Assembly (NCBI GenBank): GCA_014381385.1
Contig: JACNLR010000196.1
Location: 1-5,387, forward strand
Direction: 5' to 3'
Source of the DNA: Planctomycetota bacterium
GTDB lineage: Bacteria > Planctomycetota > Phycisphaerae > Phycisphaerales > SM1A02
Length of the DNA: 5,387 nt
The notes under the pieces are model-generated. The model saw nothing but the letters and a program-made list of their open reading frames with translations. It ran no database searches and was not told the DNA's origin. This document shows positions 1 to 5,387 of this stretch, in pieces. A program made the translations under genes and the position numbers. Numbering within the stretch: the first letter of the stretch is position 1; every line of letters begins with the position of its first letter.

Positions 1-1041
1 TACATCTGGCATGGGTTTGTCTGGGGTGTTCTCTTGGACATGTTCAACTGCGAGTTGCGATTCTGTTTTGGAATCTATCAACTTGTCGATGAGTACTTCA
101 CCTTCTTCGTCACCGAGTAGGAACGGAGCGGTTTCGCCGACTTCTGCTCCACTCGTTGCTGCTTGTGATGCTCTAGCTCGGTCTACTATATCGATGAAGA
201 AAGCTTCTAGTGACTGCCTTGGCTGTTCGAGTTTTTCGATTGCGATACCTTCTTGCGATTCTAATATGGTTTCGATTTGTTGAATCGTCGTATCGTTTTT
301 AATTCTTGGCACTTTGATTATTGTTCGTTCAGTATCGACAAGGAGTTCTTCTGAGGTACCCTCCGCATGAATTTTGCCACCATAGAGAATTGTCATGCGA
401 TCGCAAACATCTTCTACATCAGATAGAAGATGAGAACTTAACAAGATTGTTTTCCCCCGTTTCTTAAACTCAGTGAGTAAATCCTTGACTTGTCGAGTGC
501 CAATTGGATCGAGTCCGCTCGTAGGTTCATCGAGAATCAGAAATTCTGGATCATTGATAAGGGCTTGAGCGAGACCTATTCTGCGCATCATTCCTTTTGA
601 AAATTCGCCTACGTGTCTGTGCGCTACTTGTGAGAGCCCAACCATATCGAGCAATTCCTCTGAGCGCCTCTTACGCGTTTTGCGATCTATGCCATAGAGT
701 CTGCCGTAGTAGTCAAGAGTTTCTAAGGAATTCAAGTATGGATAGAGGTATGACTCTTCTGGCAAAAAGCCGATGAAGCGCTTGACCGCAACATCGTGTG
801 GTTCACGGCCAAAAACAGTAAGCCTACCTTGGGTTCTATTTAGAAGTCCGAGAATTAATTTAATAGTTGTGCTTTTTCCAGAACCGTTGGGACCTAGTAA
901 TCCAAAAAGTTCTCCTCGCTCAATTGAAAATGTAATACCGTCAACTGCTTTTGCTTTTGAGCGCATCCAAAAGTCACGAAAAATTTTCGTTAATCCAACT
1001 GCTTCAACTATCGAGTCTGATTTTGGTGAGTGTTGCAACAT
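1..1041 (-). CDS. ABC-2-type transporter ATP-binding protein, 3' end outside window
   Basis: This is the cytoplasmic ATPase subunit of an ABC transporter, most like the CcmA/ABC-2 exporter class (COG1131 type), which powers a separate membrane permease. I translated 347 codons from the ATG at 1041 with no stop before the window edge, so the C-terminus is missing. Visible motifs: Walker A LLGPNGSGKST (residues 48-58); a Q-loop position occupied by Glu in GFLPEESYLYPYL (91-103), common in this class; the signature loop FSKGM (147-151) in place of LSGGQ; Walker B LILDEP (168-173) with catalytic Glu172; D-loop SGLD (175-178); and switch His204. All key residues for ATP hydrolysis are present. The usual family C-terminal motif appears as SLEAFFIDIV (277-286). 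Beyond it lie at least 57 more, mostly acidic, residues, which is unusual for a family of about 300 residues. The gene follows the HflK-type gene by 9 bp, so it is probably cotranscribed and coupled to it. A permease gene is expected left of position 1. The substrate cannot be told. Confidence 0.95.
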   Translation of the reverse strand, partial: MLQHSPKSDSIVEAVGLTKIFRDFWMRSKAKAVDGITFSIERGELFGLLGPNGSGKSTTIKLILGLLNRTQGRLTVFGREPHDVAVKRFIGFLPEESYLYPYLNSLETLDYYGRLYGIDRKTRKRRSEELLDMVGLSQVAHRHVGEFSKGMMRRIGLAQALINDPEFLILDEPTSGLDPIGTRQVKDLLTEFKKRGKTILLSSHLLSDVEDVCDRMTILYGGKIHAEGTSEELLVDTERTIIKVPRIKNDTTIQQIETILESQEGIAIEKLEQPRQSLEAFFIDIVDRARASQAATSGAEVGETAPFLLGDEEGEVLIDKLIDSKTESQLAVEHVQENTPDKPMPDV

Positions 1042-1050
1042 AAATGTATA

Positions 1051-2448
1051 CTAGTTTCTTCCTTGTACTACACCACCCGTGATGGAAAGCTCTCTGGATG
1101 GGCCGTCTGTATTCATGTCACGTGCTTTTAGTATCCATGGGTTAATGAGGTCTAAACCTTCGGTTAGTGCTCGATTTTCTTTCTTGTTTAAGAGTTGCCT
1201 ATGCCTTAACTGCGCGATTTCATCAGAGCCTGAGAGGCTAAGTTTTACAGTGGCAATAAACTCTGGAACGAAAATAGTTTCAATATCAGCTTGCGCAAGT
1301 ACTCGCGAATACATTTCTAACCACTTGTCTTTAATAACAAGTTCAGGGTGCTCTCTGTACCTTGGGAGTATGCTTTCAAAGCGCTTTGCATCTTGGCCGA
1401 GAGTAATTTCGACAATGGAACGATACCCCATAGCGAGCGACAACGTATTTGCAACTTTGCCCGATACATCATCGGATTGCAGGAAACTGTTGATGTTATC
1501 TAGACTTTGTTGCATTGCAACTGTGTTATTGCTCTGAGCAGCTCGTTCGTGGGCATCAATCAACGCAACGAACTTTTTATAATGGCTACCGACGGCTTCA
1601 ATGAGGAGTTCATGGGCTTTTGCAGTTGCTAACTCGACATTGGTTTCAGCATTAATTTTAGCACTGTCAAATGCATCGTAGGATTTTTGTATAAAGAGTG
1701 GTGGTTCTGGTTCACTCGAAATTATGACATCGGATAAGCGTATCCCACACTGGAATGTACGTAGTGTTTTTTGAGCTTCTAATCGAATGAGTGACCGCAA
1801 TTCTTCGAGTGGAGTATCAATCAATTCTTCAAGAGTTATGTTGCCAACCACATGAATAGTAGCTCGTTCTAACGCGAGTTCTATGAACTCATCGCCGTTG
1901 GCATCAGGAACAGCCTGCGCGAATTGCAGAGGGTCAATTATCTCCCATTCAGTTTTAACTCCGATATGTGCCAAGTCTCCATCGCTGGTGATGATTGAAC
2001 CATCACGACCAGGCACTAATCCCTTTCGGGAAGTAGATTTCGTTATGCGTTGCTGTTGATCGAGGCGGGCATCTATTTGCGGTTTGAAAACATTACCTAT
2101 ATTCGCTTCTCTATTTTGTGCATTAAACACTACGTATCCACCTATTGGCGGTGGCCAATTCGTTTGTAAGCCCGGTGATAAGCCTTCGTCGTTAACGATT
2201 GCTCCAAAGAATGTTGCGACTCCAGTTTGCGAGTCTTCAACAGTTCGTAATCCAGAAAGTAGGTAAAGCAAAATCAATACAACCATTACCACTTGGAGTG
2301 CTCTAAAACTAAGTTGTAACGATGATGCTAATGAACGGTGCGCAGTATCCATTGCATCTTGTAGATTTCCTGCCGATTCAGTTTGATTCTGAAGTTGAAA
2401 CTTAGCAGATGCAGATCTTCGATTTGTCTGATCGTTCGGTTCGGTCAT
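1051..2448 (-). CDS. hflK: HflK-type SPFH/band 7 membrane protein (second HflK paralogue)
   Basis: This 465-residue protein belongs to the SPFH/band 7 superfamily, HflK branch. E. coli HflK pairs with HflC to form a cage that modulates the FtsH protease. A polar, Gln/Asn/Ser-rich N-terminus (1-47) is probably cytoplasmic. It is followed by one membrane segment (about 50-66, VVMVVLILLYLL). The SPFH domain then begins with GLRTVEDSQTGVATFFG (66-82), LSPGLQTNWPPPIG (90-103) and ITSDGDLAHIGV (153-164, matching the HflK LT.D.N.V strand). A charged loop of about 30 residues (119-150) separates the first strands from that segment. The SPFH part ends near SDVIISSEPEPP (239-250). A helical region follows (255-350). 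The HflK-like C-terminal block GQDAKRFESILPRYREHPEL spans 351-370. The protein lacks the many EA repeats of the HflC neighbour. The start overlaps the stop of the HflC gene (ATGA), indicating coupled translation and probably matched stoichiometry. Family membership is clear, but whether it regulates FtsH here is inference. Confidence 0.9.
   Translation of the reverse strand: MTEPNDQTNRRSASAKFQLQNQTESAGNLQDAMDTAHRSLASSLQLSFRALQVVMVVLILLYLLSGLRTVEDSQTGVATFFGAIVNDEGLSPGLQTNWPPPIGGYVVFNAQNREANIGNVFKPQIDARLDQQQRITKSTSRKGLVPGRDGSIITSDGDLAHIGVKTEWEIIDPLQFAQAVPDANGDEFIELALERATIHVVGNITLEELIDTPLEELRSLIRLEAQKTLRTFQCGIRLSDVIISSEPEPPLFIQKSYDAFDSAKINAETNVELATAKAHELLIEAVGSHYKKFVALIDAHERAAQSNNTVAMQQSLDNINSFLQSDDVSGKVANTLSLAMGYRSIVEITLGQDAKRFESILPRYREHPELVIKDKWLEMYSRVLAQADIETIFVPEFIATVKLSLSGSDEIAQLRHRQLLNKKENRALTEGLDLINPWILKARDMNTDGPSRELSITGGVVQGRN
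1060..1064 (-). promoter_or_regulatory. Weak, distant ribosome binding site of the ABC ATPase gene
   Basis: The best purine-rich match upstream of the ATG at 1041 is AAGGA, about 18 nt away, inside the last codons of the HflK-type gene. That spacing is longer than usual. No alternative in-frame start lies closer, because the TAG stop of the upstream gene is in the same frame three codons before the ATG. Reinitiation by ribosomes finishing the upstream gene is likely. Confidence 0.35.
2445..2448 (-). other. ATGA stop-start overlap joining HflC-type and second HflK-type genes
   Basis: The minus-strand bases ATGA contain both the start ATG (2448-2446) of the HflK-type gene and the stop TGA (2447-2445) of the HflC-type gene. 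Only a weak AAAGG (2465-2461, 12 nt before the ATG) could act as a Shine-Dalgarno sequence. Translation of the downstream gene is therefore probably coupled to termination of the upstream one. Confidence 0.75.
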
Positions 2449-3368
2449 TTAGAGTCGTTGCCTTTGGCCTGTGGTATTTGCTTATCGTTAGTCTTAGATC
2501 CCAAGTTCATCAGGTGCCAAGGTGCAACGTCTGATTCAAGGACCAAGGTTGTGTTTTCTGAAAGGGAAGCTTCAACAGCGTCAAGCCAAGCAAGGAAAAT
2601 CGCAAGTTCTTCGTCCTGCCCCATCTGTTGTAAGTACTCTGCAGCTTGCGCTTCACCTTCTGCGCGAATGTCCTCCGCACGCTGAGAAGCAAATGCCATA
2701 ATCTTGTCATGCTTTGCCTTAGCAGCTGCGCGTATTGCTTCCGCTTCTGCCATACCCTTCGCACTTCTCTGTTCAGCAAGAGTGTTTCGCTTTGCTTCCA
2801 TTCGTTTTAATACTGCTGTGGTCGTTTTGGGTGGAAGAAGAAGTCGGTTGATGCCCACGGTTACGGGAACTATGCCAGTCTCACCCAAGTCCTGCAAGCG
2901 AGCGAGAATTGCTGACTCGGCTTCGTCTAGTTTATTATCTTTTCCCGTTAACTCTTCGAATGTAAAACCGCTAATTGAGGAGATTGCGTCTCTGAACTGT
3001 GCATCGATTGTACTTTTTGCGATATCGGACGAACCATATGCTCTGTAAAAATCTAATGGGGCAGTGCCTTGCGTATCAACTTTCCAGAGTAAGAATGCCT
3101 TAACTACGATTTGTTGCCCATCGGAGGTTTGGAATAAGGACATAGGAGACTGGTGGATTTTCATTCTCGTATCAAGAAGCGTTACAGAATCTGCGAAAAA
3201 TGGAAGACGAAAATGGAGTCCAGCCTTTGTGACAATACTGTTTTCATCGGTTTGGCCAAATCGACTTCTGATTCCTACTTCATGGAACGTGACGGTATAC
3301 GTCATACTAAAGAGAAGAAGTATGAGAAGTAAAGCAATTCCTACAAAGATGACTAGTGGGCGTTTCAT
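2445..3368 (-). CDS. hflC: HflC-type SPFH/band 7 protein (protease modulator HflC)
   Basis: This 307-residue protein is the most canonical of the three SPFH proteins and is close in length to E. coli HflC (334). It starts MKRP with a single signal-anchor TM helix (about 4-24), which fits a cytoplasmic N-terminus and an extracytoplasmic SPFH domain. The SPFH region shows HEVGIRSRFGQ (29-39), AGLHFRLPF (49-57), LLDTRMKIHQSP (64-75), TSDGQQIVVKAFLLWKV (81-97) and INRLLLPP (173-180). The long cage-wall helix runs from about 186 to 247, from KRMEAKR through GMAEAEAIRAAAKAK to IRAEGEAQAAEYLQ. The tail has FLAWLDAVEASL (258-269) and TTLVLESDVAPWHLM (273-287), matching the HflC end block. A short hydrophilic tail follows. 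The ATG is preceded by AAGGA 11 nt upstream, inside the end of the upstream HflK-type gene. In E. coli, HflC partners HflK around FtsH. Here it sits between two HflK-type genes, so it may pair with either or both. Confidence 0.95.
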   Translation of the reverse strand: MKRPLVIFVGIALLLILLLFSMTYTVTFHEVGIRSRFGQTDENSIVTKAGLHFRLPFFADSVTLLDTRMKIHQSPMSLFQTSDGQQIVVKAFLLWKVDTQGTAPLDFYRAYGSSDIAKSTIDAQFRDAISSISGFTFEELTGKDNKLDEAESAILARLQDLGETGIVPVTVGINRLLLPPKTTTAVLKRMEAKRNTLAEQRSAKGMAEAEAIRAAAKAKHDKIMAFASQRAEDIRAEGEAQAAEYLQQMGQDEELAIFLAWLDAVEASLSENTTLVLESDVAPWHLMNLGSKTNDKQIPQAKGNDSK

Positions 3369-3373
3369 GATTC

Positions 3374-5386
3374 TTAATTTCCTTCTTCGTCGAATTCAAG
3401 TGCGTCAGCAAAATTCAACAATGGATTAATGCTTTTGAGTTCAAGGTCTAGGTTCAATCGTTCAGGGTCAATGCCAATGACATACTTTCGTATGGCGGGT
3501 AAATGTCTTGCCAAAACAGACATGTACATTCGTTGTTTATATAAGTTAGGAGCAGCTTTAAATGCTGCTGCTTGTCCTGAGACGCGACTCGCGTTGGCCC
3601 ATGTTTGCATCCATGAGGTCCATTTTTCGACTCGTGCATCTCTAATTTTAGCAGCAGCCATTCCATTGCCAGTATTGATAAATTCCGTCGCGATTGTTTC
3701 TAGTGAATCCATCTGTGTTTTAGCTTCTTGAATTTGTGTAGTACTGCTTTCCCCATTTCTACGTAGATCATCCCATTCATTCCTTGCTTCGTTGTAGTTC
3801 GCAACGGAGGTCACAATGGATTCGACAAGAGCAGGATCGCCCGCAGTGTTTGTCAAGATGCTCTGTGCTTGTCCCGATGCTGCAGTAATCAAAAGTTCTT
3901 CGCCTTGGATTGCAACAGAAAGTTCCTCAAAACTATGTGCAGCTGCACCTGAGGGTGCGACGAGAGGCAGATCGAGTGAAACAACTTCTACGCCACTTTG
4001 CTGGGCATCAAGCGCGGCTTGGAGTTGTGAAGTAGCTTTTTTCGAAAGGTCACCCCTGCTTGGCCCAATGATGTCGGTTAACTCGGCATTTTGAAAAAGA
4101 CTTGTGAGGGTATTTTGCGAAAACGCTAGGATTGTCATTTCGCGTTGAGAAAGCCTACTACGGCGATCGACTGTTTCCGAACCAAATTGTATCCAATCAA
4201 GCAGCCCATCTTTAGCGATGCGGTATTTAAGAACTGCTCGTACGTCGACAAGTGCCAGTACATCATTGGATACCGATTGCGATGAATCACTCTCCCCATT
4301 GACTATAAAGGGTTTGGGTTTGATTACAGCATTTTGGTTGTAATCGTCTGTCCATAAAAGGACTCTGCGTTCCTTCTTCCATTTAAATGTAAGAGGCAAC
4401 TCTCGAATTCTTGTTACGTCGTAAATGTTAGCTTGCTCAATAGGCCACGGTAATTTAAACATAACACCGGGCGTGTATACATCTGAAACAAGGGCGCCTT
4501 GGCGCAATCTTACCGCTTGTTGTGTCGGTTCGACTACGAGCATCGTACTCATTGCAAGCAGTACAACTACACCTAGGACAAGCAGCCAAACCGCTGACCT
4601 AAGCATGAGTTGATAGCCCCATGAACTAGTAATATCAAACCCGAATTGGTAATTGATTGCTTCATTGATCGATCGTACGAGTGAGTCTGGGGAAGCAAAC
4701 ATGCTCAACGTTTTTGAGTCAAAAGCAGGTCGAGGGGATTCGCCAAGGTGCCTTGGCCGATACAGGTTCAGTACAAAATTGACAATTATCTCACCAGCTA
4801 CGGCGAACATGAAAATAGGGATACCCCAGCAAACACCAAGTAAGACTTGGTCGTTATCAAAGAATCGAAAGAGAAGACCAACAGAAAGAGCAAGCAGGAC
4901 AAGGGTGTTGCCGACCATCCAAGATGAACCGCCGCGCAAGTTTGACCATGCTACTACATCTGCCATGCCCGCAACAAATCTTGAAAAGATGAAACTGACT
5001 AAAGCGAAGCCCATCGCAACAGCAAGTGCCCACCCAATATATTGCGATTGCAATACGACGGTTTGTAAGGCATCGTTTTGGTGCTCTGTTGCACTGAGAA
5101 AACGAACGATGGCTATACCAATTACTACGAGGGCTGCAGTTACAAAGATACTTAAAGTGGGCATCACCCATTTGTGGAGTAGTAGAAGGCGGTTCGCAGC
5201 AGGTCGTATATGTTCACTTCCAGTATCAAACATGGAAGAATCGGTAGCACTTGCGAGTTCGGATTCCTCAAGTTCCTCAATAGTTTTCATTTTCTGTTGG
5301 TAAAACAGAACAATGAGTGCAATCCATACAAGACAACCTATAGAGATATAAAGAGAGGCAAAAACAAATGCGCTTGATTCTGCCAC
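3374..5386 (-). CDS. hflK: Polytopic HflK-type SPFH/band 7 protein (multi-TM N-terminal module); start uncertain
   Basis: This protein has at least 670 residues, against about 419 for E. coli HflK. The difference is mainly an N-terminal module with TM segments near 6-29, 73-95, 115-137, 155-174 and 180-206. A cytoplasmic linker (207-260) containing INYQFGFDI (244-252) follows, then a sixth TM (about 263-284). The SPFH domain follows: MLVVEPTQQAVRLRQG (282-297), YTPGVMFKLPWPIE (304-317), a polar insert (about 335-373), VSNDVLALVDVRAVLKYRI (372-390) and a VEVVSLDLPLVAPSG strand (466-480). A long helical region (485-603) leads to an HflK-like end block, GQAAAFKAAP, YKQRMYMSVL and AIRKYVIG (604-638), and an acidic tail. 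Lys/Arg residues cluster in alternate loops (K32/K34, R136/R151, R210/R212), implying N-out topology with an extracytoplasmic SPFH domain, as in E. coli HflKC. The first codon visible is GTG at 5386, one base from the edge. It may be the start or an internal Val; the next Met (33) lies after TM1 and is unlikely. The hflK-hflC order matches E. coli. Confidence 0.88.
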   Translation of the reverse strand: MAESSAFVFASLYISIGCLVWIALIVLFYQQKMKTIEELEESELASATDSSMFDTGSEHIRPAANRLLLLHKWVMPTLSIFVTAALVVIGIAIVRFLSATEHQNDALQTVVLQSQYIGWALAVAMGFALVSFIFSRFVAGMADVVAWSNLRGGSSWMVGNTLVLLALSVGLLFRFFDNDQVLLGVCWGIPIFMFAVAGEIIVNFVLNLYRPRHLGESPRPAFDSKTLSMFASPDSLVRSINEAINYQFGFDITSSWGYQLMLRSAVWLLVLGVVVLLAMSTMLVVEPTQQAVRLRQGALVSDVYTPGVMFKLPWPIEQANIYDVTRIRELPLTFKWKKERRVLLWTDDYNQNAVIKPKPFIVNGESDSSQSVSNDVLALVDVRAVLKYRIAKDGLLDWIQFGSETVDRRSRLSQREMTILAFSQNTLTSLFQNAELTDIIGPSRGDLSKKATSQLQAALDAQQSGVEVVSLDLPLVAPSGAAAHSFEELSVAIQGEELLITAASGQAQSILTNTAGDPALVESIVTSVANYNEARNEWDDLRRNGESSTTQIQEAKTQMDSLETIATEFINTGNGMAAAKIRDARVEKWTSWMQTWANASRVSGQAAAFKAAPNLYKQRMYMSVLARHLPAIRKYVIGIDPERLNLDLELKSINPLLNFADALEFDEEGN
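3380..3384 (-). promoter_or_regulatory. Ribosome binding site of the HflC-type gene
   Basis: On the minus strand AAGGA (within AGAAGGAA) lies 11 nt before the ATG at 3368. It sits inside the last codons of the upstream HflK-type gene, whose TAA ends only 5 bp before that ATG. It supports the chosen start and suggests translation follows directly from the preceding gene. Confidence 0.6.
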
Positions 5387-5387
5387 A

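Noticed and set aside
773..1054. 93-codon plus-strand open frame opposite the ABC ATPase
   Set aside because: It overlaps the Walker A region of the real gene in antisense and has no independent support.
1079..1537. 152-codon open frame on the plus strand opposite the second HflK gene
   Set aside because: It is a shadow of a well-supported minus-strand gene; the protein is Ser/Leu/Cys-rich with no recognisable motif.
2510..2779. 89-codon open frame on the minus strand in another frame within the HflC gene
   Set aside because: It is produced by the repetitive Ala/Glu/Arg codons of the long HflC helix; no domain and no start context.
4494..4505. 5-bp inverted repeat gcgcc-tt-ggcgc
   Set aside because: It is short, has a 2-nt loop, lies inside the SPFH coding region (RLRQGALV) and has no terminator-like T-run.
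4742..4757. Perfect 7-bp inverted repeat with a 2-nt spacer (gccaagg-tg-ccttggc), hairpin candidate
   Set aside because: It lies within the coding sequence for the RHLGE region of the HflK linker, has no following T-run and an implausibly short loop; likely chance.
4653..5303. 216-codon open frame on the plus strand opposite the polytopic HflK gene
   Set aside because: It is antisense to hydrophobic and SPFH-coding sequence with clear homology; its translation has no recognisable domain and it has no visible ribosome binding site.

Overview
The window is one densely packed stretch of four genes, all read on the minus strand from the right edge to the left edge. In transcription order they are: a large polytopic HflK-type SPFH (band 7) protein (5386-3374); an HflC-type SPFH protein (3368-2445); a second, smaller HflK-type SPFH protein (2448-1051); and the ATP-binding subunit of an ABC-2-type transporter (1041 to beyond position 1). 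The junctions are 5 bp, a 4-bp ATGA overlap, and 9 bp, so this looks like a single operon. No stretch over 300 bases lacks a gene. I see no promoter, terminator, RNA gene, repeat array, mobile element or CRISPR. The operon promoter should lie right of 5387 and its end left of 1.

The core is a three-member SPFH set: two HflK homologues flanking one HflC homologue. In E. coli, HflK and HflC form a membrane-anchored cage around the FtsH protease, with the SPFH domains on the periplasmic side. Here both HflK-type proteins keep the characteristic SPFH opening (PG..., P.PI) and an HflK-like C-terminal block (G.A..F, then R/K..Y/W.., then V). The HflC-type protein keeps the TM anchor, the DxR.KIHQSP-like segment, the RMEAKR-to-EGEA long helix and the FLAWLDA tail block. 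The first HflK has gained an N-terminal module of about six membrane segments. Loop charges place its N-terminus outside and its SPFH domain extracytoplasmic.

The last gene is a well-preserved ABC ATPase of the CcmA/ABC-2 exporter class, with an unusual acidic C-terminal extension that runs off the window. Its permease would be expected just left of position 1. A plausible reading, which is inference, is that the SPFH proteins form a membrane cage or microdomain that scaffolds or quality-controls this transporter. No ftsH or nfeD gene is visible.

The organism is a bacterium with moderate base composition (judged by eye). The polytopic HflK, with its INYQFGF motif before the last TM segment, and the ABC ATPase with GFLPEESYLYPYL resemble proteins I associate with the Planctomycetes-Verrucomicrobia group. 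That is recollection, not a search, and the assignment is tentative.
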